DNA of 64,000 bases from Crocinitomicaceae bacterium (GCA_024639405.1 JAHEIL010000017.1:40252-104251); one strand, 5' to 3'; shown: positions 19,603 to 30,351, numbered from the stretch's first letter. Translations and numbers: made by a program. The notes: generated from the letters alone by a model not told the origin.

Positions 19603-20889
19603 ATGAGCGAAACAGCGAAAATTGAACTAGACGGAAAAACATACGAATTTCCAGTAGTTGTAGGTACAGAAAACGAAAAAGCAATTGACATTAGCAAACT
19701 TCGTGACACAACAGGTTATGTAACTTTAGACACAGGGTATAAAAATACTGGTGCTACTAAAAGTGCTATAACATTTTTAGATGGAGAACTTGGTATTCTT
19801 CATTACCGTGGTTACCCAATTGAGCAATTAGCTGAAAAAGCAACATTTATTGAAGTTGCTTACTTGTTGATTTATGGTAAATTGCCAACACAATCAGAGT
19901 TAAATGATTTTTCAAATAGCATCACAAAACATACATTGGTGCACGAAGACATGAAACAATTCTTTGAAGCATATCCTGCAAAAGCGCATCCAATGGGGGT
20001 ATTGTCTTCAATGGTTTGTTCACTTTCTACCTTTTACCCAGAATCATTAGATCCTAACAGAAGTCCTGAAGCAAAAGATTTAACCATTCACAGATTATTG
20101 GCTAAATTACCGACATTGGCAGCTTGGTCATACAAAAATGCGATGCGTCACCCATTCATGTACCCAAAAAATAATTTAGATTATTGCTCGAATTTCATGT
20201 ACATGATGTTTGGAATGCCAACAGAAGATTACACTGTTGATCCAGTTATTGTTGATGCATTAAACAAATTATTGATCTTACATGCTGATCACGAACAAAA
20301 CTGTTCTACTTCAACTGTAAGAATCGTTGGATCATCACAAGCTAATTTGTACGCTACAATTTCTGCAGGAATCTCAGCTTTGTGGGGACCTTTGCACGGT
20401 GGAGCTAACCAAGCGGTAATTGAAATGTTGGAACAAATCCACAACGATGGTGGTGATGTTGATAAATGGGTCGCGAAAGCAAAAGACAAAGAAGATTCTT
20501 TCCGTTTGATGGGATTTGGTCATAGAGTATATAAAAACTTCGACCCACGCGCAACAATCATTAAAAAAGCATGTGATGATGTTTTGGAAAAATTAGGAAT
20601 TAATGATCCAATGTTAGAAATCGCTAAAAAATTAGAAAAAGTAGCATTAGAAGACGATTACTTCAAAGCGAGAAATTTATATCCAAACGTTGATTTCTAT
20701 TCTGGAATTATTTACAAGGCATTAAAAATTCCTACAGAAATGTTTACTGTAATGTTTGCAATTGGACGTTTACCAGGATGGATCGCACAATGGAAAGAAA
20801 TGACAGAAAACAATGAACCGATTGGAAGACCTAGACAAATTTATACTGGTGAAACTCCACGTGATTATGTCGAGATTTCAAAACGATAA
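19603..20889 (+). CDS. gltA: Citrate synthase
   Basis: 428 aa from the ATG at 19603 (MSETAKIELDGKTYEF), the usual length of the hexameric type II enzyme; the frame opens 10 codons earlier but those residues do not fit the family. Active-site signatures are present: LHADHEQNCSTSTVR (His227 region), the WGPLHGGAN histidine at 265, FGHRVYKNFDPRA, and the NVDFYSG aspartate at 364. These correspond closely to E. coli His264 and Asp362. The enzyme condenses oxaloacetate and acetyl-CoA in the first step of the TCA cycle. Single gene followed by a strong bidirectional terminator. Confidence 0.97.
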   Translation: MSETAKIELDGKTYEFPVVVGTENEKAIDISKLRDTTGYVTLDTGYKNTGATKSAITFLDGELGILHYRGYPIEQLAEKATFIEVAYLLIYGKLPTQSELNDFSNSITKHTLVHEDMKQFFEAYPAKAHPMGVLSSMVCSLSTFYPESLDPNRSPEAKDLTIHRLLAKLPTLAAWSYKNAMRHPFMYPKNNLDYCSNFMYMMFGMPTEDYTVDPVIVDALNKLLILHADHEQNCSTSTVRIVGSSQANLYATISAGISALWGPLHGGANQAVIEMLEQIHNDGGDVDKWVAKAKDKEDSFRLMGFGHRVYKNFDPRATIIKKACDDVLEKLGINDPMLEIAKKLEKVALEDDYFKARNLYPNVDFYSGIIYKALKIPTEMFTVMFAIGRLPGWIAQWKEMTENNEPIGRPRQIYTGETPRDYVEISKR

Positions 20890-20901
20890 TTGAAATGAAA
20901 T

Positions 20902-20934
20902 AAAAAAAAGCGGATGAAATCATCCGCTTTTTTT
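20902..20934. terminator. Bidirectional terminator between gltA and the rlmL-like gene
   Basis: Stem AGCGGATG (20909-20916) with CATCCGCT (20921-20928), a 4-nt loop, an A-run before and a T-run after, so it can serve both convergent genes. Confidence 0.9.
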
Positions 20935-20954
20935 GTGTTTAAAATTAAAAGTAT

Positions 20955-22172
20955 TTATTCTTCTTCATCAGATAATTGAGAAGCATCAGTAATAGTATTT
21001 AATTTATGTAATTTCTTTGTTCCGTCGTAAATTGAGAACTTTCTAAAACTACACTCTAATTCTCCATTGTATAATTTTATTTTACGATCAGGTCGCAAGC
21101 CTATGGATTTAAAACCAGGTTCAGATGCTGAAATAATCCAACAATCAAATCCTTTCATTTCATTTTTCATCCAGTTTCCTATGCCTTCATAAAGCTCTTC
21201 GATGTTATCCCCCATTCGTTCGCCATAAGGTGGATTTGAAAGTACAACACCTTTTTCTTCAGGACATTTTACTTCATCATATGAATGAACAGCTGTTTCA
21301 ACAAAACGACCGATAGGCAATGAACGTAAATTTCTTCTTGTTTTTGTTACCATTTCATCGCTAACATCAGATCCAATGATACGACAAGGCAAGGCTGTAA
21401 TTCTTTTTTTGACAGCATTATCGTAGATGCTTTCCCATAATTCGGCATCGTAATTCGCGAAATTTTTAAACGCATAATGCTGACGTTCCATATTCGAAGG
21501 TATTCCAACAGCCAACATTGCAGCTTCAATTAACAAGGTACCAGAACCACAAAAAGGGTCAATAAAAGTAGATGTACGATCCCAACCAGATAACCGTATT
21601 AATCCCGCAGCAACGACTTCATTCAACGGAGCCTCACCTGCCGATTGTCTATAACCTCTTTGAAACAAGGGTAAACCACTCGTGTTTAATGAAATTGTTA
21701 CAGTTGAATTATTAATGTAAAGATCAATTACAACTTGAGGAGATTTTGTGTTAACGTCAGGTCGATTACCATCCAAATTTCTAAATGTATCGACAATTGC
21801 ATCTTTTACCAATAAAAAAGGAAATTGTGAATGCTTGAAGAAATCTGAAAAAACAGCACCTTTAACAACAAATGATTTGTCTACAGAAAAATAGTTAGGC
21901 CATTTAATGTCCATGCATTTTTTATACAATTCATCTTCATGTCGAATCGTAAATTGCTTTAATTCTACTAAAATAGAAATGGCACATCGAATGTGAAGGT
22001 TTAAAAAGTAAACATCACGCCACGAACCTTTCACTTGAACAGCTCTGTTTAAAACAACGACTTCATCAAAACCTAATTCATTCAATTCTTCTGATAAAAC
22101 TTGCTCTAATCCATAAAATGTTTTGAGTGTAATCGTCATTAATTGTTCTTTACTTTTTACTTCTTCTTTCAT
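20955..22172 (-). CDS. THUMP-domain class I RNA methyltransferase (RlmL N-terminal-module/COG0116 family)
   Basis: 405 aa from the ATG at 22172; an upstream TTG at 22214 and an internal ATG at 22139 (MTITLKTFYGLEQV, exactly where homologues begin) are alternatives. An N-terminal THUMP RNA-binding domain covers about 15-170. The Rossmann methyltransferase follows, with FQRGYR, DPFCGSGTL (from D205) binding S-adenosylmethionine and catalytic NPPYGER (from N313) of an N2-guanine methyltransferase. In E. coli RlmL methylates 23S rRNA G2445; here there is no RlmK half. Divergent from the patatin gene, whose promoter lies in the 5' overlap zone. The C-terminal tail is short and acidic (SDEEE). Confidence 0.85.
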   Translation of the reverse strand: MKEEVKSKEQLMTITLKTFYGLEQVLSEELNELGFDEVVVLNRAVQVKGSWRDVYFLNLHIRCAISILVELKQFTIRHEDELYKKCMDIKWPNYFSVDKSFVVKGAVFSDFFKHSQFPFLLVKDAIVDTFRNLDGNRPDVNTKSPQVVIDLYINNSTVTISLNTSGLPLFQRGYRQSAGEAPLNEVVAAGLIRLSGWDRTSTFIDPFCGSGTLLIEAAMLAVGIPSNMERQHYAFKNFANYDAELWESIYDNAVKKRITALPCRIIGSDVSDEMVTKTRRNLRSLPIGRFVETAVHSYDEVKCPEEKGVVLSNPPYGERMGDNIEELYEGIGNWMKNEMKGFDCWIISASEPGFKSIGLRPDRKIKLYNGELECSFRKFSIYDGTKKLHKLNTITDASQLSDEEE

Positions 22173-22201
22173 TTTTTTATCTTTCACGTGTGAAATACTC
22201 T

Positions 22202-22209
22202 TATTTTTG
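22202..22209 (+). promoter_or_regulatory. -7 promoter box of the patatin gene
   Basis: TATTTTTG fits TAnnTTTG and lies 15 nt before the proposed TTG start at 22225. It argues against a start further upstream. Confidence 0.5.
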
Positions 22210-22224
22210 TACAAAAGAACGAAT

Positions 22225-24513
22225 TTGAAATCAATTATTCAGTATATTCTTCTAATCTATTGCTTTTGCAGTTCAATTTCTTTTGGTCAACAAAAGATTG
22301 GAGTGGTATTAAGCGGTGGTGGTGCGGCAGGACTTGCTCATATTGGCGTATTAAAAGCTTTAGAGGAAAAAGGAATTCCAATTGATTACATAACAGGAAC
22401 TTCTGCTGGGGCATTAACAGGAGCAATGTATGCATCTGGCTATAGTCCTTCAGAAATTGAAGCATATGTTCTGAGTCCAGAATTTCAATTAATGACTAAA
22501 GGTAAATTAAATGCGAATCAACGTTTTTATTACAAAGAAGAAGAATCCAATGCCAGTTTAGTTGACATTTCTTTTAATTTAGATACAAACTTATTAAAAT
22601 CACTTCCGACCAATGTCATTAGGTCTTCTTTTTTAGATTTTGAAATGATGCGTATTTTCTCTGCTACAAGTACATCTTACGGCAATGATTTCAATCAATT
22701 ATTTGTGCCTTTTAGGTGTGTCGCATCGGATATTTCATCTAAAAAAAGCATTGTCTTTTCCAATGGAAATTTAAATGAAGCTGTTCGTGCATCGATGACT
22801 TACCCTTTTTATTTTTCTCCAATTTCTATCAATGGGAAGTTATTATTTGATGGCGGTTTGTACAATAATTTTCCTGCAAATGAAGTCTATTCTGAATTCT
22901 CTCCAGATTTTATAATTGGCAGCAACGTATCAGGAAATGCTTCTGCGCCTTCTGAAAATGACTTATTGAGTCAAGTGACCAACATGATGGTTTACAATTC
23001 AGAATACTCTATTCCGTGTGAATCTAGTATTTTAATTCAACCAAAAATTGAAATTGGAACGTTTGAATTTGAAAAAGTTAAAGATGCAATTAAAGCAGGT
23101 TACGATGCTACACTTATTTTAATTGACTCCATAAACAAGGAAATAGTTCGACATACAAGCATTGAAGAATTAACCGCAAAAAGAAAGTTATTTAAAGTAA
23201 AAATTTCAGCATTAAAAATCACGTCGATTACCAATAACCTTAATCGAAAAAAGGACATCAGTTATGCGAGACAATCAATGATTAGAGTTTCTAAAAATGA
23301 AGTGATTGATTTAAAAAAATTGGAACGACGCTATTTCAGATTAGATGCTACTCCACAAATCGATTTTATCTACCCAACATTAACGTTAAAAAAAGACAGT
23401 ACCTACAACCTAAACCTTGCCATTCGAAAAGCAAAAGATTTTAAATTAGAAATTGGCGGACATTTTTCATCCAGGGCAGTCAACACTGGCTTTATTGGTT
23501 TAACATACAAAAACCTAGGTAAAACAGCTTATTCAGCTCATGGGGAAGCCTATTTTGGGAAATTTTATGGCTCCGTAAAAACAAATTTTAACATAGAAAT
23601 TCCATCTACATTTCCAGTTGCAGCATCAGCTTATTTTGTTCTAAATAGATGGGATTATTTTAATAATTTCGCTTCTTTTTTTGAAGAAGTTAAACCATCT
23701 TTTTTAATTCAAAATGAGTTATATTATGGCGTAAACTTTAAAAACCCTATTACGAATTCAACAAAAAGTACCATTGACCTTCGTTTTTTTAACCTTGAAG
23801 ATGATTATTATCAAACACCTAACTTTACGAACAAAGACACTTCTGACATGACTTTTATTGATGGAAATTCAATTTCTTGGGAGTTTTCAAGCAATACATT
23901 AAATAAAAAACAATTTGCCAATAAAGGTCATTTATTCAATTTTAAAATAAATTATATTTCAGGTATAGAAAAAACAGTACTTGGTTCTCTTTCAAATGAT
24001 AATAATGAAATAAGAAAAACACATAACTGGTTAAGTTTGGAAACAGAAATTCAAAAATTTATATTGAACCAATCAAAATTCCACATTGGTTTTCATGCAG
24101 CGGGAGCATTTAATACAAGTTATTTATTTTCAAATTATACCGCAACGTTGTTGACGCTTCCAAATTTTGCGTTACTTCCTGATGCTAAAACTTTTTTCTT
24201 GAAAGAATTTAGATCACCTCAATACATTGGCGCAGGATTAAACCTCATTTATTCAATCAAAAAGAATATTGATTTTCGTATAGATGGCTATCTCTTCCAG
24301 CCATTAATTATGTTAGGCGAAAATAATGATGGAACTCCCTATTTAGGAAAAGTAAACAACATAACTTCTTTCATGGGTGATGCGAGTTTAATTTATCATT
24401 CTCCAATTGGACCTGTTCGTTTAACACTAAATTATTTTGAAAAACAATCCAACCCAATTGCCTTTCAATTAAGTTTTGGGTACGTGATCTTTAATAAAAA
24501 AGCAATACGATGA
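22225..24513 (+). CDS. Patatin-like phospholipase with C-terminal Omp85/BamA-type beta-barrel
   Basis: I place the start at the TTG at 22225, which begins a normal signal peptide (about 20 residues to SISFGQQ) just downstream of a promoter box; an ATG in the same frame at 22123 would put the promoter inside the gene. About 762 aa. The patatin domain has the oxyanion motif GGGAAGLAHIG, nucleophile GTSAG (Ser60) and catalytic DGG (Asp209). After about residue 300 comes a POTRA-like linker and then a beta-strand-rich region to the end (SFGYVIFNKKAIR), as in type Vd (PlpD-like) autotransporters and related Bacteroidota proteins. Expected function is a lipid acyl hydrolase at the outer membrane. 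The stop overlaps the next ATG (ATGA). Confidence 0.85.
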   Translation: MKSIIQYILLIYCFCSSISFGQQKIGVVLSGGGAAGLAHIGVLKALEEKGIPIDYITGTSAGALTGAMYASGYSPSEIEAYVLSPEFQLMTKGKLNANQRFYYKEEESNASLVDISFNLDTNLLKSLPTNVIRSSFLDFEMMRIFSATSTSYGNDFNQLFVPFRCVASDISSKKSIVFSNGNLNEAVRASMTYPFYFSPISINGKLLFDGGLYNNFPANEVYSEFSPDFIIGSNVSGNASAPSENDLLSQVTNMMVYNSEYSIPCESSILIQPKIEIGTFEFEKVKDAIKAGYDATLILIDSINKEIVRHTSIEELTAKRKLFKVKISALKITSITNNLNRKKDISYARQSMIRVSKNEVIDLKKLERRYFRLDATPQIDFIYPTLTLKKDSTYNLNLAIRKAKDFKLEIGGHFSSRAVNTGFIGLTYKNLGKTAYSAHGEAYFGKFYGSVKTNFNIEIPSTFPVAASAYFVLNRWDYFNNFASFFEEVKPSFLIQNELYYGVNFKNPITNSTKSTIDLRFFNLEDDYYQTPNFTNKDTSDMTFIDGNSISWEFSSNTLNKKQFANKGHLFNFKINYISGIEKTVLGSLSNDNNEIRKTHNWLSLETEIQKFILNQSKFHIGFHAAGAFNTSYLFSNYTATLLTLPNFALLPDAKTFFLKEFRSPQYIGAGLNLIYSIKKNIDFRIDGYLFQPLIMLGENNDGTPYLGKVNNITSFMGDASLIYHSPIGPVRLTLNYFEKQSNPIAFQLSFGYVIFNKKAIR

Positions 24514-25574
24514 AAAAAATTATCTGCGGAATTCAACAAATGGGAATTGGCGTACCCAATGTTCAAGAAATTTGGAAATGGTACCGTCAAAATTTTGGAA
24601 TCAATATTAAAGTATTTGAAGAAGCAGCTGAAGCTCCTTTAATGATTAATTATACAGGTGGAAAAGTTCAAGCAAGAACCGCAACACTAGCCTTAAGTAT
24701 GGAAGGTGGTGGTGGATTTGAAATCTGGCAATTTACAAGTAGAGCAACTGAAAAAGCTTCATTTCCTATCAATTTAGGTGATTATGGTTTTTATGCGTGT
24801 AAAATTAAATCGAGAAACATTGAGAAAAGCTATGCTTTTTTCAGTCAAAACAAGGTTGAAATCATAAGCGAAATAACGCAAAACAAACTGGGTAAAAAAT
24901 CTTTTTTCATCAAAGATCCAAATGGTAATTTATTTCAAATTGTTGAAGGTCGAGACTTTTTTAAAAACACGAAACATCCATCTTATTGCGGTGGTGTAGC
25001 TGGTACAATCATTGGAGTAAGTGACATCGATCAATCATTGAAATTGTATAAAGATATTCTAGGTTATTCTACCATTGAAGTGGATGAAACAGGTTCTATT
25101 GAAAACTATCTCGCACTAAGTAATGAAGAGAAATTAGTGAGAAGAGTGATTTTGGCGCATCCTGATCAGCGAAAAGGACCTTTTGCAAAACTATTGGGGC
25201 CGACAGAAATCGAATTGGTTCAAGCTTTAGATCCTACGGGTCACAAAAAGATTTTTGAAAATCGATTCTGGGGAGATTGGGGTTTTATTCATTTGTGTTT
25301 TGATATTCAAGGAATGGATGCATTAAAAAAAGAATGTGAAGCATCAAATTTTCCATTCACAGTTGACAGTGCTGACACTTTTGACATGGGTGAAGCTGGC
25401 GGTAGATTTTCATACATTGAAGATCCAGACGGAACATTGATTGAATTTGTAGAAACACATAAAGTACCTATTCTAAAAAAACTAGGCTGGTATATTAATT
25501 TGAAAAATAAAAAACAAGGTAAACATTTGCCTAATTTCATTTTACATGCAATGGGACTCAATAAAGTGAACTAA
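24510..25574 (+). CDS. Two-domain VOC (glyoxalase/bleomycin-resistance/dioxygenase superfamily) protein
   Basis: 354 aa with two vicinal-oxygen-chelate modules: about 5-150 (IQQMGIGVPNVQEIWKWYRQ to KDPNGNLFQIVEG) and about 160-325 (GVAGTIIGVSDIDQSLKLYK to EDPDGTLIEFVETH). The DPxG(N/T)xxx(I/E) endings carry the usual acidic metal-ligand position in each module. The superfamily includes dioxygenases, lyases and epimerases; the reaction cannot be decided. It overlaps the patatin stop by 4 nt and so is probably co-transcribed and translationally coupled with it. Confidence 0.8.
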   Translation: MKKIICGIQQMGIGVPNVQEIWKWYRQNFGINIKVFEEAAEAPLMINYTGGKVQARTATLALSMEGGGGFEIWQFTSRATEKASFPINLGDYGFYACKIKSRNIEKSYAFFSQNKVEIISEITQNKLGKKSFFIKDPNGNLFQIVEGRDFFKNTKHPSYCGGVAGTIIGVSDIDQSLKLYKDILGYSTIEVDETGSIENYLALSNEEKLVRRVILAHPDQRKGPFAKLLGPTEIELVQALDPTGHKKIFENRFWGDWGFIHLCFDIQGMDALKKECEASNFPFTVDSADTFDMGEAGGRFSYIEDPDGTLIEFVETHKVPILKKLGWYINLKNKKQGKHLPNFILHAMGLNKVN

Positions 25575-25628
25575 TTTTTTCTGTAGTGATTATTGATTCT
25601 TTGGAGAGAAATCTATTTTTATTTATTG

Positions 25629-25636
25629 TATATTTG
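25629..25636 (+). promoter_or_regulatory. -7 promoter box of the lipoprotein gene
   Basis: TATATTTG matches TAnnTTTG 18 nt before the ATG at 25655. A TTTG at 25600-25603 is at a somewhat long spacing of 25 nt. Confidence 0.5.
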
Positions 25637-25654
25637 AAATCTTAATTATTCAAA

Positions 25655-26758
25655 ATGAAACAAGTAATTTATATTGCAGCTATAATTTTAGGAATCACAT
25701 CTTTACAATCGTGTAATGAGAAAATCGATTTAACAGGTGGTTATGAAGAAACTGCAATTGTTTACGGGCTTTTAAATCAAGCTGATTCTCTTCAATTCAT
25801 TCGAATAAATAGAGCATTTATTGGTCCTGGAAGCGCATTAGATATTGCACAAATTGCTGATTCAAATTACTTCAACCAAATTGATGCTACAATTTCAGAA
25901 GTATTAAATGGTACAACGACTCGAACTTGGACATTAAACGATACAATTATAGAAAACAAAGATGAAAATGGTGTTTTCTTTGCTCCGAATCAAAAACTCT
26001 ATTATTTTGCTACACCATTAAATAATCCTTTGAATAAAGATGCTGTTTACAAATTGAATATCAGCGTTAACAATGGCTCATTTAATGTGACTTCTGAAAC
26101 TAAATTAGTGAGTGGATTAACATCTCCTTTGTCTGCTGACTTTTATAAATTTGAATTTGCAGAAAATCCACATAAATTTTTACAACGTACGTTTAGTTTC
26201 TCTTCAGGAAATTCAGCGATTGCAAACGTTACTTTTAACGTGAAATTTTTGGAGTTTACGTCAAATACTGCAAGTACTATGAAATCGTTTAACTGGAGAA
26301 TTGGTGAATCACCAGCAAACCCAAATTCAACAGCTCCAATGAAATTCCCTGTAAATGGTCAAATTTTTTACGAGTTATTGCATCAAAATATTTCTGATAA
26401 TCCATCAATCATTAAACGCAATTTATACTCCATATCTTCAGTAATCACTGGCGGAAGTGATGAGCTTTACAAATACATGTTATTGAATCAACCTACATCT
26501 TCATTGACACAAAGTAAACCATCATTTACGAATTTGAAAGCTACAAACGGTAAAAAAGTAATTGGATTATTTACTTCAAGATATACAATTACTAAAGAAA
26601 AGTTTTTTGTAAACAACAGCATTGAACCAATTATTAGTAACTTTCAAATGATGACCGCTTATTCTATTGAAGAAATGTGTAGAGGAATCATTACTGGAAA
26701 TGATTTATTCTGTAGTCAACACGTTGCAGATATTAACAAACAATATCATTGCGATTAA
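25655..26758 (+). CDS. Putative lipoprotein of unknown function
   Basis: 367 aa. A lipoprotein signal peptide runs to a lipobox-like LQSC (Cys20), followed by NEKIDLTGGYEETAIVYGLL. The remaining sequence is mixed alpha/beta, without catalytic motifs that I recognise. It has the style of Bacteroidota surface or periplasmic lipoproteins with an immunoglobulin-like N-terminus (DUF4249-like proteins are one possibility, not established). It has its own promoter box and ends 37 bp before priA, so the two could be partly co-transcribed. Confidence 0.7.
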   Translation: MKQVIYIAAIILGITSLQSCNEKIDLTGGYEETAIVYGLLNQADSLQFIRINRAFIGPGSALDIAQIADSNYFNQIDATISEVLNGTTTRTWTLNDTIIENKDENGVFFAPNQKLYYFATPLNNPLNKDAVYKLNISVNNGSFNVTSETKLVSGLTSPLSADFYKFEFAENPHKFLQRTFSFSSGNSAIANVTFNVKFLEFTSNTASTMKSFNWRIGESPANPNSTAPMKFPVNGQIFYELLHQNISDNPSIIKRNLYSISSVITGGSDELYKYMLLNQPTSSLTQSKPSFTNLKATNGKKVIGLFTSRYTITKEKFFVNNSIEPIISNFQMMTAYSIEEMCRGIITGNDLFCSQHVADINKQYHCD

Positions 26759-26795
26759 TACCCTATTAATAGGAACAATTAAGTACCTTTAGGGC

Positions 26796-29276
26796 ATGTC
26801 TGAAAGAGTTACCTATTTTGTCAGTGTAATTTTACCAATTCCAATTCACAAGGAATTTACTTACCGTGTGCCTTTTGAAATGAATGATCAATTGTTAATT
26901 GGCATTCGTGTAATTGTGCCTTTTGGTAAATCAAAAATGTTGACGGGTATCATTACAGCTATTTCTCAAACACCTCCAACAGAATACCAAGCAAAATACA
27001 TCGAATTAGTATTAGATGATGTTCCTATTATCACAAAAGAACAATACCTTTTTTGGCAATGGGTTTCTACTTATTACATGGCGCCAATTGGAGATGTAAT
27101 GAATGCTGCTTTACCTTCAAATTTAAAATTAGCAAGCGAAACAACAATTGTAATTCACCCAGACTTTGATGAACAAAGAACCTCATTGGAGGAAAGAGAG
27201 CAACAAATTATTGGTGTACTTGAAATTAGAACAAGCATCGAATTAAAAGAAATTGCAGAAATCATTGGTGTAAAAACCATTCAACCCATTATTAAAAAAA
27301 TGATGGAGCGTAAAATTATTATTTCAAAAGAAGAATTGAATGATAAATTTACTCCTAAAACTGCTCAATTTGTTTCCATTAATTCAACTTTCAATGAAGA
27401 TGAACTTAATGACGAAATAACACGTTTAGAACAAAAAAAAGGAGCAGAAAAACAATTGAATGCTGTACTTACACTATTAAATTTAAGTCAAAAAATTGAG
27501 GGTGATTTAGTGCCAATTTTAAAAAAAGAGCTTATTGAAAAAGGGATTTCTGCTGCTACCCTTTCAACTTTAGAGAAAAAAGGTATCATTGAAATAAATA
27601 GAACCCAAATATCACGATTTTCAAGGAGTGATAAAGAACAATTTGCTTTTAAACAACTTTCAGAAGATCAGTCGCTTGCGTTAAAAGAAATTCATACAAG
27701 CTTTGAAAAATTCACAACAACACTTTTCCACGGTGTAACAGGTTCTGGTAAAACAGAAATCTATGTACAATTAATTCAAGAGCAATTAGATTTAGGAAAA
27801 CAAGTATTGTTTTTATTGCCTGAAATCGCATTAACAACTCAATTAATCCAACGTTTATCAGCTTATTTCGGCGATTTAGTGGGTGTTTATCACTCTAAGT
27901 TTAATCAAAATGAACGGGTTGAAATCTGGAGCCATGTCTTAAACAATAATCCAAATCGTTTTCGCATTATATTAGGCGCTCGTTCGTCTGTTTTTTTACC
28001 ATTTAAAGATCTTGGACTCATCATTGTTGACGAAGAACATGAAACGAGTTTTAAACAATTTGATCCATCACCGCGCTATAACGCAAGAGATGCTGCCATT
28101 GTTTTAGGTCATTATTATAAATCAAAGGTTTTATTAGGGTCGGCAACTCCATCCATGGAAACATATTACAATGCAATTCATGGTAAATATGGTTTAGTGA
28201 GTTTAAACAAACGATTTGGCGGTGTTCAAATGCCAGAAATATTATGTGCTGATGTTAAAAAAGAACGACGTCAAAAAAGCATGCAATCTCATTTCACGAA
28301 TTTTTTAATTGAACATATTCGTGCAGCTTTAAACCAACAAGAGCAAGTTATTTTATTTCAAAATAGAAGAGGATACACACCTTTGTGGAGTTGCGAAATT
28401 TGCAATTGGACTCCAAAATGTCAACATTGTGATGTATCATTGACCTATCACAAACATTCAAACACATTAAAATGTCATTATTGTAGTTATACAACTGCAC
28501 CTGTCGGTTCATGCTCGTGTTGTGGATCAAACCGTTTAAAAATGGTTGGGTTTGGTACTGAAAAAATTGAAGATGAATTAGCTTTAATTTTTCCAACCGC
28601 AAAAATTCAACGTTTAGATTTAGACAGTACACGTTCAAAAAACGCTTATGAAAAAATTTTAGGCGATTTTGAAAATCGAACTGTAGATATATTAATTGGC
28701 ACTCAAATGGTCAGCAAAGGCTTAGACTTTGATAATGTGAGTTTGGTTGGAATTCTCGATGCTGATATGTTGCTAAATCGTCCAGATTTCAGAGCATTTG
28801 AACGTTCATATCACTTGATGTCTCAAGTTGCTGGAAGAGCAGGGAGAAAACAAAAAAGAGGAAAAGTAATCATACAAACAGGTGACACAGACCATTGGGT
28901 GATTCAAAAAGTAATCAACCACGATTATATTGGTTTTTATGAAAATGAGAGAATAGAACGTCAACAGTATTTTTACCCACCTTATTTTAAACTCATTGAA
29001 TTTACATTAAAACACAAAGATGAGCATTTGCTAGATAAAGCTGCTGTTGATTTTAGTAATGCTTTGAGAGACGTCTTTAAAGAACGAGTAATTGGTCCAG
29101 AATACCCAATTATTAAAAGAATCCAAAATTTGTACTTGAAATCCATCAAATTGAAAGTTGAAAAAGATATTTCTGATAAAAAAATAAAGGAACGCCTTCA
29201 GCAACTTACCGATGCATTTTACAGCGTTCCTTCTTATAAATCAATTCGTTTAATTGTAAACGTTGACCCCGCTTAA
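26796..29276 (+). CDS. priA: Primosomal protein N', replication restart helicase
   Basis: 826 aa. The N-terminal 3'-DNA-binding and winged-helix regions are followed by a superfamily 2 helicase with Walker [10 protein letters not shown] at 313-321 and DEEH at 412-415. The zinc-binding insertion has Cys at 533, 536, 542, 545, 560, 563, 573 and 576, the eight-cysteine PriA pattern. Helicase motif VI-like [12 protein letters not shown] follows. PriA loads the replicative helicase at stalled forks. The stop codon overlaps that of convergent rpoD by three of four bases in a TTAA, leaving no room for a terminator between them. Confidence 0.95.
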   Translation: MSERVTYFVSVILPIPIHKEFTYRVPFEMNDQLLIGIRVIVPFGKSKMLTGIITAISQTPPTEYQAKYIELVLDDVPIITKEQYLFWQWVSTYYMAPIGDVMNAALPSNLKLASETTIVIHPDFDEQRTSLEEREQQIIGVLEIRTSIELKEIAEIIGVKTIQPIIKKMMERKIIISKEELNDKFTPKTAQFVSINSTFNEDELNDEITRLEQKKGAEKQLNAVLTLLNLSQKIEGDLVPILKKELIEKGISAATLSTLEKKGIIEINRTQISRFSRSDKEQFAFKQLSEDQSLALKEIHTSFEKFTTTLFHGVTGSGKTEIYVQLIQEQLDLGKQVLFLLPEIALTTQLIQRLSAYFGDLVGVYHSKFNQNERVEIWSHVLNNNPNRFRIILGARSSVFLPFKDLGLIIVDEEHETSFKQFDPSPRYNARDAAIVLGHYYKSKVLLGSATPSMETYYNAIHGKYGLVSLNKRFGGVQMPEILCADVKKERRQKSMQSHFTNFLIEHIRAALNQQEQVILFQNRRGYTPLWSCEICNWTPKCQHCDVSLTYHKHSNTLKCHYCSYTTAPVGSCSCCGSNRLKMVGFGTEKIEDELALIFPTAKIQRLDLDSTRSKNAYEKILGDFENRTVDILIGTQMVSKGLDFDNVSLVGILDADMLLNRPDFRAFERSYHLMSQVAGRAGRKQKRGKVIIQTGDTDHWVIQKVINHDYIGFYENERIERQQYFYPPYFKLIEFTLKHKDEHLLDKAAVDFSNALRDVFKERVIGPEYPIIKRIQNLYLKSIKLKVEKDISDKKIKERLQQLTDAFYSVPSYKSIRLIVNVDPA

Positions 29277-30142
29277 CCTAGGTATGATTTTAACATCCGG
29301 CTTCGGGCAGTGTGTTTCAATCTTCGAATTGCTTTTTCTTTTATTTGTCGAACACGTTCTCGAGTTAATTCAAACTGCTCTCCAATTTCTTCTAAGGTCA
29401 ATGGGTATTTTCCATTTAAACCATAATATAAGCGCACTACATCCCCTTCACGTTGCGTTAACGTAGAAAGTGATCGATTAATTTCTATGCGCAATGATTC
29501 TTTTACTAATTCAATTTCAGGACTTGGCAACGAATCATTCAATAATACATCGTACATACTCGATGATGAATCATCCCCTTCTACCAAAGGAGCATCCAAC
29601 GAAAAGTGTTTTCCATTATGAGTCATTGATTGTCTAATTTCATCTGGCGAACACTCTAATAACTCTGCCAATTCATCTGCTGAAGGCGGACGTTCCAATC
29701 GCTGTTCTAATTCAGAAAACGCCTTATTAATTCGATTTATCGAACCAATTTTATTCAATGGTAAACGAACAATACGTGCTTGTTCTGCTAATGCTTGTAA
29801 AATTGATTGACGAATCCACCAAACAGCATAAGAAATGAATTTAAAACCTCTCGTTTCATCAAAGCGTTGTGCCGCTTTTATCAATCCTAAATTCCCTTCA
29901 TTAATTAAATCGGGTAAAGTCAACCCTTGATTTTGGTATTGTTTGGAGACTGAAATAACAAAACGTAAATTAGCTTTCGTCAAACGTTCCAATGCTAATT
30001 GGTCGCCCTCTCTAATTTTTCGAGCTAACGCAACTTCTTCTTCTGCTGAAATCAAATCCATACGACTAATTTCCTGCAAATACTTATCCATTGAAGCAGA
30101 TTCGCGATTCGTAACTTGTTTACTTATTTTTAATTGTCTCAT
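29273..30142 (-). CDS. rpoD: Primary (RpoD/SigA-type) RNA polymerase sigma factor
   Basis: 289 aa, the short primary sigma typical of Bacteroidota, without the long region 1.1. Region 1.2 ([20 protein letters not shown]), region 2 with [13 protein letters not shown] (2.3-2.4), region 3 and region 4 with a C-terminal helix-turn-helix ([20 protein letters not shown]) are all present. Sigma factors of this group recognise TTG/TAnnTTTG promoters, which are visible throughout this window. Convergent with priA, with the two stops overlapping. Confidence 0.93.
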   Translation of the reverse strand: MRQLKISKQVTNRESASMDKYLQEISRMDLISAEEEVALARKIREGDQLALERLTKANLRFVISVSKQYQNQGLTLPDLINEGNLGLIKAAQRFDETRGFKFISYAVWWIRQSILQALAEQARIVRLPLNKIGSINRINKAFSELEQRLERPPSADELAELLECSPDEIRQSMTHNGKHFSLDAPLVEGDDSSSSMYDVLLNDSLPSPEIELVKESLRIEINRSLSTLTQREGDVVRLYYGLNGKYPLTLEEIGEQFELTRERVRQIKEKAIRRLKHTARSRMLKSYLG

Positions 30143-30294
30143 GCGATAAAAAATTAAGTTGAATCAATTCCAAACAATATTTATAGTGTTAATTTAATTA
30201 TTGAAAATGATATCATCTAAAAAATTACCTGTATTTTTTGAATAAATGAACAAATCAATACTCTGAATGAACATTTCCTATTTACCTTCGATAA

Positions 30295-30327
30295 TTGCCG
30301 TCATAAAAATTAGTTTGCTTACCTTTG
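30295..30327 (+). promoter_or_regulatory. Promoter of the low-molecular-weight phosphatase gene (TTG-N22-TACCTTTG)
   Basis: -7 box TACCTTTG at 30320-30327 and TTG at 30295-30297. It lies over the TTG that would open the longer frame at 30325, supporting the start at 30352. Confidence 0.55.
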
Positions 30328-30351
30328 AGCATTGAATTTCAATCTTTTTGT

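Noticed and set aside
26762..26773. 12-bp palindrome CCTATTAATAGG before priA
   Set aside because: It could be a terminator or operator, but it has no loop and no T-run and is too short to support a claim.
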